Positions 43,807-52,770 of a stretch of 64,000 bases of DNA are shown piece after piece. The stretch's first letter is position 1. Each line of letters starts with the position of its first letter. The DNA is from Lewinellaceae bacterium (GTDB lineage Bacteria > Bacteroidota > Bacteroidia > Chitinophagales > Saprospiraceae). The translations under genes were made by a program, and so were the position numbers. Location of the stretch: NCBI GenBank assembly GCA_020636405.1, contig JACJXW010000004.1:1860001-1924000 (forward strand). The letters run 5' to 3'. Under the pieces are notes generated by a model. That model was not told the origin of the DNA, made no database searches, and was given only the letters and a program-made list of their open reading frames with translations.

Positions 43807-43855
43807 CACCTCTGGCAGGCATCAGGGCCGACACAGCCCGGGCCGGCCAGAGGTG
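43807..43855. terminator. Intergenic hairpin
   Basis: CACCTCTGGC (43807-43816) and GCCAGAGGTG (43846-43855) are exact complements, with a GC-rich inner stem (GGGCC near 43824, GGGCC/GGCC near 43840). It lies 15 bp after the PepSY-like stop and before the lipoprotein gene. There is no T-run, so it may stabilise the upstream message rather than terminate. Confidence 0.45.
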
Positions 43856-43888
43856 AGCCTCTGATATGACTTTCAAAATAAAAAGATC

Positions 43889-44338
43889 ATGAAAAAGATC
43901 ATTTTTGCTGCCTTCATAGCCATTCTGGGGATGGTATCCTGCGACCGGGCCCCGGATCCTTCGGAACAGGCACTACTGCGTACCAAGGAAAATACTACCG
44001 TATTTGAAGATAAGGCGGTCACTGACGCCAACCGGTCGGTACAAGCCTTTGGGGAGGCTATAGAAGCTTTCGAAAAGGGAGATAAAGAAGCGGTCTCCCG
44101 CCACTTGCAGGCCGGCATCAACGCTCTCGCAAACGAGGGCATGGGACTGAAAGGTGAGGTAAAAACCAAACTGGAGCGGGCTATTAAACGGCTCGAACGG
44201 CTGCGCCAGGAATTTCAGGAAGGTAAAGTCGCTAACATAGACGACTTAATGGCTGCCATCTCCGAGGCAGAAAATGATGTACCGCACAAACTGCTTTCAG
44301 GATATAGCGAAGAAGAGGTAGAACCGCAGCAGGATTGA
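43889..44338 (+). CDS. Small lipoprotein, helical
   Basis: 149 residues, not recognised. Lipoprotein signal ending LGMVSC (Cys18), then an all-helical mature part (30-130) rich in Glu, Lys and Ala and ending EEEVEPQQD. Probably a periplasmic or outer-membrane-anchored protein. Spaced 68 bp before the MoxR ATPase on the same strand; linkage is not established. Confidence 0.65.
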   Translation: MKKIIFAAFIAILGMVSCDRAPDPSEQALLRTKENTTVFEDKAVTDANRSVQAFGEAIEAFEKGDKEAVSRHLQAGINALANEGMGLKGEVKTKLERAIKRLERLRQEFQEGKVANIDDLMAAISEAENDVPHKLLSGYSEEEVEPQQD

Positions 44339-44406
44339 TGCTCTGGTGGCAGATAGGGATGGTTTCCCCGGAAATCCCTAACTTGCCTTCAAAGAGCAAA
44401 CGATAA

Positions 44407-45531
44407 ATGGCCAAACAAGCCCAATACGATTACATTTATTACGGCACCCGTGCCAAGGCCGGGGAGGTGGCCACATTTGTACGCCACGTCCTGCAGGCTA
44501 ACATGCGGGCCGAGGCACGCGGGCAACGCAAGACGCCCATCTGCATCTGGGGGAAGCACGGCATCGGCAAGACGGAGATCGTACAGGCCCTGGCCCAGGA
44601 TATGGGCTACGAATTCCGCTACATCGCTCCGGCACAGTTCGAGGAAATGGGCGACCTGGTGGGGATGCCGGCTATCGAGCAGGGACGCACCGTTTTTCGT
44701 TCCCCGGAGTGGGTGCCCCAGCAGGAAGGCCCTGGTATCCTGCTCATCGACGATGTCAACCGGGCCGACGACCGCATCCTGCGCGGCATCATGCAACTGC
44801 TGCAGAACTTTGAACTGGTCAGCTGGAAATTACCACCCAAGTGGCAGATCATACTCACCGCCAATCCCGACGGAGGCGACTACTCTGTGACGCCCATGGA
44901 TGATGCCATGATCACCCGCATGATGCACATTACCCTGGAATTCGACCCAAAGGAATGGGCCAAATGGGCCGAGCAGAACGGCATCGACTCCAGGGGTATC
45001 GATTTCGTGCTCACCTATCCGGAGGTGGTCACCGGCCTGCGCACTACCCCCCGTACCCTGGTGCAGTTCTTCGAAACCATTGCCGAGATCGACAACCTGG
45101 GCGCTAATCTGGGCCTGGTGCGGACGCTGGCAGATTCCTGCCTCGACCAGAATACCGCCACTACTTTCATCGCTTTCGTCCACCAGGAACTGCGTGCACT
45201 GATCAGCCCTGCCGACATTTGCAACGCCCGGGATTTTGTGGGCGAGATCGAACAGCCTCTGCACGCCATGGTGCAGAAAAAAGCGCTTCGGGTAGACATA
45301 CTGGCCACCATCTGTACCCGCCTGGCCAACTACCTGTCCCTCAGTGAGCGCTCCCTCAACGAAGATCAATTGTCCAACGTCATCGCATTCATCAAAATGG
45401 ATTTCCTGCCCAACGATATCCGCCTGGCTATGGTGCAGGACCTCGCGGACCCGGATAAACCCAACAGCGCCAGCTTATTGCCTATACTGGAGGATCCGGA
45501 GATCGGGAAGATCTTGCTGGAGGGGATGTAG
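44407..45531 (+). CDS. MoxR-type AAA+ ATPase
   Basis: 374 residues. Walker A WGKHGIGKTE (Lys55), Walker B GILLIDDVNRADD, sensor 1 IILTANPDGGDYSV, arginine-finger region DAMITRMMHI. This MoxR subgroup normally sits beside a DUF2201 metallopeptidase/VWA protein and is thought to remodel or activate it. That partner is at 13487-14791 in this window, on the same strand but 30 kb away. 181 bp without a gene follow, holding only AT-rich repeats of ATGTG/ACACAT. Confidence 0.92.
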   Translation: MAKQAQYDYIYYGTRAKAGEVATFVRHVLQANMRAEARGQRKTPICIWGKHGIGKTEIVQALAQDMGYEFRYIAPAQFEEMGDLVGMPAIEQGRTVFRSPEWVPQQEGPGILLIDDVNRADDRILRGIMQLLQNFELVSWKLPPKWQIILTANPDGGDYSVTPMDDAMITRMMHITLEFDPKEWAKWAEQNGIDSRGIDFVLTYPEVVTGLRTTPRTLVQFFETIAEIDNLGANLGLVRTLADSCLDQNTATTFIAFVHQELRALISPADICNARDFVGEIEQPLHAMVQKKALRVDILATICTRLANYLSLSERSLNEDQLSNVIAFIKMDFLPNDIRLAMVQDLADPDKPNSASLLPILEDPEIGKILLEGM

Positions 45532-45713
45532 AGGAGATGTATCGTGTTGCGGTGTATTCGTCCAAGTCCCTGGATACACATATGGAAACACATGGAAATG
45601 TGTAGAGATGTGGTAGAAATATCGGCCCTTCGGGCGGATGAATAATCCGGGTTAGGCTTGGAAAACATTTCCTCCTTTCAATGCATTTCTATGCATCTCA
45701 GGTCAGGCCCCTA

Positions 45714-46511
45714 TTAGTATTGCAAGAAACTGTCGATCGCTGCATTTACCGCTTCCGGCTCTTCCACGCTGGACGTATGGCCGGCGTTGGGTATGCGCAC
45801 GAGGCGGGAGCCCGGGATATGTCGGTGCAGGTATTCCGATTTGGCGGGCACGGTGGCGACGTCCTGTTCGCCAACGATGATGAGGGCGGGGCACTGGATG
45901 GTGGCCAGGGCTTCGGGCGGCACGCCTTCGCGGCTGATAACACCCTGTACTGCCCGGGTGATGGTACGTTTGTTGGAGGTGAGTTCCCTTTCCCAGTGTT
46001 GGCGCTGGGCTGTGCGGGTGGTATCCTGGAGGAAGGCCTGGCTGAACATGATCTGCATGACCGGTTTCTTCACGGACCACGTCCCGAGCAGGCGTACGAT
46101 ATTTTGGAGCATGCGGTAGCGGGGCACATTCTCGGCCGGTTCGGGCTGGGCAGTGGTTTCCATCAGGATCAGCGATTGGATCCGCTCCGGGTGGCGGGTG
46201 GCCAGGCGCAGGGCGACGAAGCCACCCATGCTCAGGCCGGCGAAGTGGCAGCGCTCAATGCCCAGGGCATCCATCAGGGCGAGGGCGTCCGTGGTAAGGG
46301 TATCCATATCGTAACCGGAAGGGGGAACCTCGCTGCGGCCCTGCCCGCGGTGGTCGTAGGTGATCACGCGGTAGCGGCCCTTCAGGTGGCGAACCTGCTC
46401 GGCGAACATGCGGCCGCTCCAAAGCAGGCCGTGGGAGAAAACGATGGTTTCGACGCCCTGCCCGGTGTCTTCGTAGTAGAGTTGTATGCCATTGGCGGTA
46501 AGGTGTGGCAT
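45714..46511 (-). CDS. Alpha/beta-hydrolase (haloperoxidase/enol-lactonase type)
   Basis: 265 residues. VFSHGLLWSGRMFAEQV, YDHRGQGRSEVPPSGYDM, nucleophile elbow GLSMGG, VGEQDVATVPAKSE with the acid, and the catalytic His in PNAGHTSSVEEP. The pattern is that of the 3-oxoadipate enol-lactonase/non-heme peroxidase branch; real substrate unknown. ATG start; 45-bp gap after the TPR protein gene upstream. Confidence 0.9.
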   Translation of the reverse strand: MPHLTANGIQLYYEDTGQGVETIVFSHGLLWSGRMFAEQVRHLKGRYRVITYDHRGQGRSEVPPSGYDMDTLTTDALALMDALGIERCHFAGLSMGGFVALRLATRHPERIQSLILMETTAQPEPAENVPRYRMLQNIVRLLGTWSVKKPVMQIMFSQAFLQDTTRTAQRQHWERELTSNKRTITRAVQGVISREGVPPEALATIQCPALIIVGEQDVATVPAKSEYLHRHIPGSRLVRIPNAGHTSSVEEPEAVNAAIDSFLQY

Positions 46512-46556
46512 GTTTTTTTGTTAAAGTTAGTGTTTTAGAGACAAAAACGGCCTTGT

Positions 46557-48704
46557 CTACTTCACTTCCTCCAGCAACTGCGCCTTCACATATCCTGTCC
46601 GCCCATTATCCCTCACCTTCCACCAGTAATACTCCGTCTTTTCGATCACCTGCAGGCGGTCACCCTCTGCCAGCCGGCGCAACACGGAAGAGGAGGAAGT
46701 GGGGCGTTCGCGAAGGCTGGTCGCTTTCGTGACCTGGAAGAAGCCATAATCGGAGTGGGGAACAGCCGCTTTCGGTTGTTCTATCCGGTTTGCCCGCTGA
46801 GGAGCGGGCACGCTTCCTGCCTTTCCTCTCTGGTTCAGAGCGAAGGCCTCCTGGTTATCCGTTTGCCGGGGGCTTTGGCCCGATTCCATCTGTCTGATGC
46901 GCTTCCTCAATTCCGGGATGTCCGGTTGATATTCCAGGGCATTCTTAAAATCCTGGATCGCTTCCTGAAATTTGCCGGCAGCTTCCCGGCGGTCTCCTCT
47001 GGTGGTGTACAAAAAGGCGAAGGAGGATTCCACTTCTTTTATCCGGGGATGGTAGGGCGGGAATTGTTCTTTCAGCATGGCATAAGCCTGCTGTTCGTAC
47101 TCCAATGCCCTGTCCAGGTCCTGGAGGAAGTAGAATGTAGAAACCATGCTGTGGTAAGAAGCGGCAATGTCTGGATGGCCTGCCGGCAGGTTTTGCTCCT
47201 GGAGCGCGATGATCTTTTGCTGAATCGCCAGGGCTTTCTCGTAGTCCCCCAGTTTGAGGTAGGCCAGGGCGAGGCTGTTATAGGATTTGGCGATATCCGG
47301 ATGGTTGTGCGGCAGGGCCTGTTCCAGGATGAAGATCGCCTTCAGTTCGGCCTCCAATGCTTTCAGGTGGGCGCCTTCGTTCCTATGGGCTTCCGCCAGG
47401 GCATGGTAAGACCTTGCGATATCGGGATGGTTGGGCGCCAATGCCTGCTCCTGGATGCGAAGCGCCTGCTGGCGGGCATTCAGGGCCAGGGGGTACTCCC
47501 CCCAGGCGGTGTAGATATCGGCCAGGCCCGCATAAGCTGCGGCAATACCCGGATGGCCGGTTGGCAGGGCCCGTTCCCGGATCGAAATTGCTTTTTCCTG
47601 AGCCTCCAGCGCCATCGGGTAATCCTCATTGCCAAGGTAGATCTCGGCTAAAAAGTGATAAGCGGAAGCCAGCTCCGGGCTGTCGGGTTCAAGCCGGCGC
47701 TCTTTTATTTTTACGCTTTGCTGCTGGTAATGGAGGGCCCTGTTCATATCTGTCAGCAGCAGGTGGCTCAACGCGATTGCAGAATAAGCCTCTGCCAGGG
47801 CCATGTCTTCCTCTCCTCCAGCCCTTTGCAGCAAAGTAGTTGCTTTCTGGTGGACATTCAGCGCATCCTGATACCGAAAGAGCAACAGGTGGGCAAGCGC
47901 CTGAAGCTGGCAACTTTCTACGGCCTGGTAGACGCCCTCTCTGGCTTCGGCGGCTTGTTTGGCCTTTCCCTTCCTTTCCCAATCCAGGAAGCTGGCCAGG
48001 GCAGCTTCGGCTTCTTTTTCCAGCTCGGCGCCATTCAGAACAGCGACGGCGTTCACCATTTTGCCTTGTTTAAAGTATTCGAAAGCTTTTTGATAGTGGG
48101 CGGAAGCATAATCGAGATTGATCCGGGCGAGCCTTTCAATGCTTTCCGGCAGGCGCCGTGCCAACTCTTCCTGCTGCTCATTGAGTATTTCCTCCGCTTC
48201 GAACCGGGTGGCTATTTTCCGGGCGAACCACCGTTCGAGTTCCATGACAGTAGCCCGGCTCTCTTCTCCACCCCGGCGCAGGCTGGCGGCCAGCGCCCCT
48301 TGGCGGGTAGTAAGCGCTTCGATGCTGCTTCGTAGCAGTTCTTTTTGTTCCTGTTCCAGCCACCCCTTTTCTGCCATGAAAACGCGCAAGGGTGCTTCGC
48401 TGCCGATGGCCACTCCCTGCAAGGCGCCGGTATTGACTACTTCCAGCCCCGCTTTCTCCACGCTGGCCGTTACAGGGTTGCCGGCATCTACGCCGGCGAA
48501 TTCGAGCTGGAAAATGCCCTTCTTTCCGGAAACCTGAGTGGTGGTGGATGGCGCGCTGACGATAGCGCCTTCAACGAATTCGATCCTGCCGGTACGGTAC
48601 TGGCTGTTGTGTATGGAAACCTGGCCTTCGAGCGTGAGCTGCTGGCCGTAGGCCGCAGTGGATACCAGGAAAAGGAGGATGGGGAATGCGTGTTTACCTC
48701 TCAT
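46557..48704 (-). CDS. Secreted TPR-repeat protein with C-terminal SH3 domain
   Basis: 715 residues from the ATG at 48704, which starts a signal peptide (MRGKHAFPILLFLVSTAAYG). A beta-rich N-terminal domain and a helical stretch lead to at least seven 42-residue kinesin-light-chain-type TPR units (about 290-580; repeated pattern YLGNEDYPMALEAQEKAI ... HPGIAAAY.GLA). The SH3 domain at the end (YGFFQVTKATSLRERPTSSSSVL ... WWKVRDNGRTGYV) suggests binding to the cell wall. Probably a periplasmic scaffold; partners unknown. Confidence 0.85.
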   Translation of the reverse strand: MRGKHAFPILLFLVSTAAYGQQLTLEGQVSIHNSQYRTGRIEFVEGAIVSAPSTTTQVSGKKGIFQLEFAGVDAGNPVTASVEKAGLEVVNTGALQGVAIGSEAPLRVFMAEKGWLEQEQKELLRSSIEALTTRQGALAASLRRGGEESRATVMELERWFARKIATRFEAEEILNEQQEELARRLPESIERLARINLDYASAHYQKAFEYFKQGKMVNAVAVLNGAELEKEAEAALASFLDWERKGKAKQAAEAREGVYQAVESCQLQALAHLLLFRYQDALNVHQKATTLLQRAGGEEDMALAEAYSAIALSHLLLTDMNRALHYQQQSVKIKERRLEPDSPELASAYHFLAEIYLGNEDYPMALEAQEKAISIRERALPTGHPGIAAAYAGLADIYTAWGEYPLALNARQQALRIQEQALAPNHPDIARSYHALAEAHRNEGAHLKALEAELKAIFILEQALPHNHPDIAKSYNSLALAYLKLGDYEKALAIQQKIIALQEQNLPAGHPDIAASYHSMVSTFYFLQDLDRALEYEQQAYAMLKEQFPPYHPRIKEVESSFAFLYTTRGDRREAAGKFQEAIQDFKNALEYQPDIPELRKRIRQMESGQSPRQTDNQEAFALNQRGKAGSVPAPQRANRIEQPKAAVPHSDYGFFQVTKATSLRERPTSSSSVLRRLAEGDRLQVIEKTEYYWWKVRDNGRTGYVKAQLLEEVK

Positions 48705-49020
48705 TTTGAAGTTTTTAGTTTTTGGAATTGTGTCGTTTCTCGTTTGGCTTTTCCAGGGAAGGGGGGGGTGTGTGCTGGTAGTTGCTGCCCGCTGGTTGCC
48801 CGTCAACGTGGGGGGAAGAAGGGAGGGTAGGGGTGATAACCGGAAAAATCCAATAATTACGGATGCTCACTACCAGCAACGGCTTTTACAAAATGTATAA
48901 CGAATATATATGTGAATATTATACGTGAAAGCTGAAAAAGGTTGCGGGGAGGGGAGATTTGTTGTCGGATTTCAACTACAATTATGGGTTTTCTGAGGGA
49001 AAAGAGGCCAGGATTGAGCC
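48705..49020. other. Intergenic region with AT-rich inverted repeat
   Basis: 316 bp without a gene. The part nearest the TPR gene is GC- and G-rich (GGGGGGTG near 48763). Farther up is an AT-rich stretch with GTATAA (48895-48900) and TTATAC (48919-48924) as inverted repeats around ATATATAT, a plausible promoter or operator for the TPR gene. No consensus -7 box is found on the minus strand. Confidence 0.4.
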
Positions 49021-49737
49021 TCATTCTCCCTTCCGCATATCCTCCACCGTCCGTTCCTCCAGCGAGAAATACAGGAACGTGTGCGTTGCCGTTTTGCCTA
49101 CCGGCGACTGAGCTTCCATCCCGATCTTCACCGTGTCGGATTCGGGAAGCACCGAAAGGCGGGCCATTTTAAAATCCCGTCCGTTTTCCGACCAGTGCAG
49201 GGCGTATAGGTTGCCTTTCCGGATGATCCGCAACCAGATGGACGCTCTGCCCTCCAGGATGGGCCCGTTGGCGTCATCGGATACGCCCCGGGTGACGACC
49301 GACACGATGCCGGGCCCTGTCGCATCCGAATTTTCAAAAGCGAATTTGATCCAGTTGAGGCTATCGATGTGGGCCATCAGGGCGGCAGCATTCCAGACAG
49401 AAGAAAAGTCGGGTTGTACCAGGGCAGTGGCAACGAAGTCTCCCGCCGCTTCCCGGTACAGGAGCGAGGCGGTGGCGGCAATAGTGTTGTCTTCCGGGCT
49501 GTTGAAAAAATCCGTCCCTTCACCTACGGTGGCCTGTATCGAGCTGCCGGAAGCCTGGAGGCGCTCCGGTGCGTTCATCCACCGGAAGCCGTTCAAATCC
49601 TGGCCGTTGATCTCTGCCAACAGGTTGGCGCCCTCTTTCAGAGCGGGTTTCTGATTGTCAGCCCCGCCAGCTGGGGCTTCCTTTTCGGTACAACTTGCCA
49701 GTGCGATGAAGAGGGCGAATACCATTATTCTTTTCAT
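49021..49737 (-). CDS. DUF1349-type lipoprotein
   Basis: 238 residues, lipoprotein signal ending FIALASC (Cys16). The mature part is one DUF1349 (concanavalin-like jelly-roll) domain with DLNGFRWMNAPERLQASG and GDFVATALVQPDF near its start, and RIIRKGNLYALHWSENGRDF near its end. Such domains bind carbohydrates or small ligands. Single gene. Confidence 0.8.
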   Translation of the reverse strand: MKRIMVFALFIALASCTEKEAPAGGADNQKPALKEGANLLAEINGQDLNGFRWMNAPERLQASGSSIQATVGEGTDFFNSPEDNTIAATASLLYREAAGDFVATALVQPDFSSVWNAAALMAHIDSLNWIKFAFENSDATGPGIVSVVTRGVSDDANGPILEGRASIWLRIIRKGNLYALHWSENGRDFKMARLSVLPESDTVKIGMEAQSPVGKTATHTFLYFSLEERTVEDMRKGE

Positions 49738-49915
49738 TGAAATGGATTTTGATGAATCGATAACTTCTTTGAAGATACGGTTTGGGCGGGATCTTTACCC
49801 CCACTCCCTCCAAAGTTCAAAATATTTCATGTAACCGCCCGGCCCTTTCCTGCGTTAAATGAGAGGACAAGGAACGGAGAAGCAGAAATACTTCCCCTCA
49901 AATGCAGGAAAGCTT

Positions 49916-50716
49916 ATGAGCAGACAGTTGATCTTCCGGCGGCGCCCTCTGGCTTCTTATTTTGTTCTGGCCTACGGCATCGCATGGGGAGGGTGCCTCG
50001 CGGCAGTGGGAGTGAAGTTTTTCAGGGGTGAACCCCTGGAGTTTACAGATACGTTGCTTTTGTTCCTGGCGATGCTGGCAGGGCCTAGTTTAGCGGGGTT
50101 GATCATGGCCAGGGTTAACGACCCGTGGAGTGGCATCCCGAGGCTCTTGCGGCGGATGCGCCGTTGGCAGGTAAGTCCACGCTGGTGGATTATGGCTATC
50201 CTCCTTCCCCCTTCCCTCTTCATTACGGTACTCCTGGTGATGAGCGGGCTGGTTGGGCCGGAATTTACTCCCCGTTTTATTCCGGCAGGCATTGTGATCG
50301 GCCTGCTGGCGGGCTTTTTTGAAGAGATCGGCTGGACGGGCTTCGCCTTTCCCCGCCTAAGGGATAAGTTTGGCATCCTGGCTGCCGCCATCATCCTGGG
50401 GCTGCTCCATTCCGTGTGGCATGTGGTGGCCGACTACCTGGGGTCTTCAACGACTTATGGCATATACTGGCTACCCCACTTCCTCATCTGGATGGTTACC
50501 GCTATGACCGCTATGCGCGTACTGATCGTTTGGGTTTATGCCAATACACGGAGCGTTTTGCTGGCTCAGGTGATGCATGCCAGTTCAACCGGCGCATTGG
50601 CCACAATGGGGCCGGCGTTGTCTCCCACATACGATATCGCTTTGTATGCAGTATATGCCGCGGTGTTGTGGCTGGTAGTAGCGGTGGTGGTGTCGGCTAG
50701 TGAGTCTTTGCGGTAG
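49916..50716 (+). CDS. CPBP-family intramembrane protease
   Basis: 266 residues from the ATG at 49916, chosen for its good ribosome site (AGGAAAG five bases before); a longer frame from 49859 adds 19 residues. About eight membrane helices. The CPBP active-site motifs are present: FFEEIGWTGFAFPRL (Glu136-Glu137), LGLLHSVWH (His169), and a late Asn/His motif (QVMHASS). Such proteases cleave CAAX-like or other membrane substrates; the target is unknown. Confidence 0.88.
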   Translation: MSRQLIFRRRPLASYFVLAYGIAWGGCLAAVGVKFFRGEPLEFTDTLLLFLAMLAGPSLAGLIMARVNDPWSGIPRLLRRMRRWQVSPRWWIMAILLPPSLFITVLLVMSGLVGPEFTPRFIPAGIVIGLLAGFFEEIGWTGFAFPRLRDKFGILAAAIILGLLHSVWHVVADYLGSSTTYGIYWLPHFLIWMVTAMTAMRVLIVWVYANTRSVLLAQVMHASSTGALATMGPALSPTYDIALYAVYAAVLWLVVAVVVSASESLR

Positions 50717-51002
50717 TTTCAGAGGCTTCCAATCAGGCATAAATCTGGCCCGGATAGAAAATCGAAGCCCGGCAACCTGCCTCCGGCGCCAATTTCCCCC
50801 GTTTTTGAACAACCTGTCCGGCAGGCAACAAAACGGGAGTTCTTCCGTAAAAATGGATTGGTAAGCTGCCAACTACCTAGGGCATTTCCCAAAGAGGCAC
50901 TCCATTCAGCGTTAACCTACCAGGTACTTTAATGCAATCAGGGGGCAGTTACCCGGCTTTAGCGGCCCGAGGTATTTTAAGAACACTAACATTTGGGCGA
51001 AC

Positions 51003-52238
51003 ATGCATGAGAAAAACTTATCCACCCTTCTGGGGCAGATCAACACGGAACTGAAAGAAATAGAAGCCGCATGCCAGTCGATACAGGGCGCCAGCGGCGA
51101 TGCCGGAGCATTTCGGGAAAAAATGGAAGCCTGGATGAACGAGGCAGGGGAGAATAACGGGCCGGGCCATTCTACCGAAGAGCTTTGCCAGTTGCAGAAA
51201 GAGGCGATGGCTCATTGGAAACAAATGGAAGCGTCGCTGCAGGAATTACATGGCTCTACCCTCGATTTAAAGCGGTCGGTACAGGAACGCACCGGCTTTT
51301 TGAAGGGCTATCTTGAAGTGGGGCGGCAAGAAGCGCGCATCGGTGCAGAGCCTGGCTCTGGCCCGGTTGATAGCCGGGAACCGGGATCTGCCAACAGGCA
51401 ACAGGATGGAGCGGCCTACGCTCAGGTATTCATGGTCAATGAGAATCAGATCAAAACCCTCTCTACCCTGGACGGCCTGAGGGAATACCTCAATGGCCTT
51501 TCCGGGTTACACGGGATATGGCTGGTTGGCATTGCTGCCGGGCTGCTCCTCAATCTGGCGCTCGGCCTGGCCCTCCTGCTCAGAGGGGCAGGCGCCGGCA
51601 CAGAACCTGCCCTTCCCGGCGATGCCGGCCCTGCTCCAGCGGTTTCGGAAGTGGAGCGCTCCCGGCCGTCGGACGGTGAAACCGAAATCCTTCCTGCCTC
51701 TCCTGCAGATGTGGCGCCGCCGCCAGGACAGCCGGCTCCTTCCGCCAGCCTGCTTTCACCCAAATCGGCGGAGAAACTCATCTCCGCACGTGCGGGGTAT
51801 GCCCTTACCTATCTGAAGAACAAGTCTTTCAGCCGCCTGGGCGCCAAGTATTTCCATCCTGAGAAGGGTGTCCATTTCCTGCCGGAGGGATTGAGTGCTG
51901 AAGGGCATCAGTTCGCTGCCAACGTGGTGGAAAAGGCCGCATCCAGCACTACTGCCTACCACTGGGGCTTGTCCGAAGCTTCCCTGATAAGTATGGATTT
52001 TCAGAAGTATTACGGCCGGTACATCTTTGATGTTGATTACACCAAAGAAAGGGAAGCTCGTTATAATGAGCTGTCATTTGCGGGCAGGTACGGCCTGTCG
52101 GCGGATCAGCTGGCCCGGCGCTTTCCGGATTGCCTTTTTGCGGAGTACCACCGGTCCGGCAGGAGCCTGATCCTGGTTTTTGAAAAGTGGCAGCAGGATG
52201 GGGGGTGGTATTTGTCGGCAGTCATTCATAACCAGTAG
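51003..52238 (+). CDS. Single-pass membrane protein with C-terminal HPEKGV domain
   Basis: 411 residues, no family assigned. A long helical N-terminal part (1-150, heptads), one membrane helix (about 172-195), a Pro/Ala-rich linker (197-255) and a folded C-terminal domain (256-411). That domain contains LGAKYFHPEKGVHFLPEG and ends SLILVFEKWQQDGGWYLSAVIHN, resembling a domain of unknown function found in several secreted proteins. Orientation is likely N-in, C-out (inferred). The 286 bp before it hold nothing clear. Confidence 0.7.
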   Translation: MHEKNLSTLLGQINTELKEIEAACQSIQGASGDAGAFREKMEAWMNEAGENNGPGHSTEELCQLQKEAMAHWKQMEASLQELHGSTLDLKRSVQERTGFLKGYLEVGRQEARIGAEPGSGPVDSREPGSANRQQDGAAYAQVFMVNENQIKTLSTLDGLREYLNGLSGLHGIWLVGIAAGLLLNLALGLALLLRGAGAGTEPALPGDAGPAPAVSEVERSRPSDGETEILPASPADVAPPPGQPAPSASLLSPKSAEKLISARAGYALTYLKNKSFSRLGAKYFHPEKGVHFLPEGLSAEGHQFAANVVEKAASSTTAYHWGLSEASLISMDFQKYYGRYIFDVDYTKEREARYNELSFAGRYGLSADQLARRFPDCLFAEYHRSGRSLILVFEKWQQDGGWYLSAVIHNQ

Positions 52239-52245
52239 TGAACGC

Positions 52246-52755
52246 TTATTCCTCGAGAATATACCATTCAATGGCCTCCACATCCAGGTTGGCGCGGCGG
52301 CCGATCTCCTCAGGAGCATAGTTGGCTGCCAGGTAGTTGAGAATAGCGGCCTCGTTTTCGCCCAGTTGCCAAAGGCCCTGGGTGCGTTGCATCCACCGGA
52401 TCATTTCCTGCCAGCCGTCCCGGGTGGCCCGGTTCTGGGCGATGAGCTTGCCACTATGGCAGCCGGTGCAATTGGCGCGCACGACCTCGAAACCTTCGGC
52501 GGCCCGCAGTCCGGTAGCCAGATGGATGCCATCCTCCACGCGTTCGTCGGAGCTTTCGACAGGCCCGGCTGGGCGCTGCGGCTGCGATGTAGCGACAACG
52601 GGCGTAGATGGCCTGGCAGCAGAGGAGGCGCCTGCCAGGCCGTAGTACATTACCCCCAGGGCTAGGGCCACCAGGAAGGAAGACAGAAAAATGACGGCCC
52701 GGTAGAGGCTGCGCAGCAACTTGTCATAGTCCTGGGTGTAATTGGGTTTTTCCAT
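52246..52755 (-). CDS. Membrane-anchored monoheme cytochrome c
   Basis: 169 residues: one N-terminal membrane helix (20-40) and a periplasmic cytochrome c domain with CTGCH (96-100). The Met ligand is probably in the MIRWMQRTQG stretch. It follows the molybdopterin oxidoreductase gene by 15 bp and is its likely electron acceptor, as in SorAB-type sulfite dehydrogenases. Confidence 0.9.
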   Translation of the reverse strand: MEKPNYTQDYDKLLRSLYRAVIFLSSFLVALALGVMYYGLAGASSAARPSTPVVATSQPQRPAGPVESSDERVEDGIHLATGLRAAEGFEVVRANCTGCHSGKLIAQNRATRDGWQEMIRWMQRTQGLWQLGENEAAILNYLAANYAPEEIGRRANLDVEAIEWYILEE

Positions 52756-52770
52756 ATTCCTTAAAGCAGT

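Noticed and set aside
48658..48900. 80-codon frame upstream of the TPR gene
   Set aside because: It overlaps the start of the real TPR gene on the other strand and has no family features.
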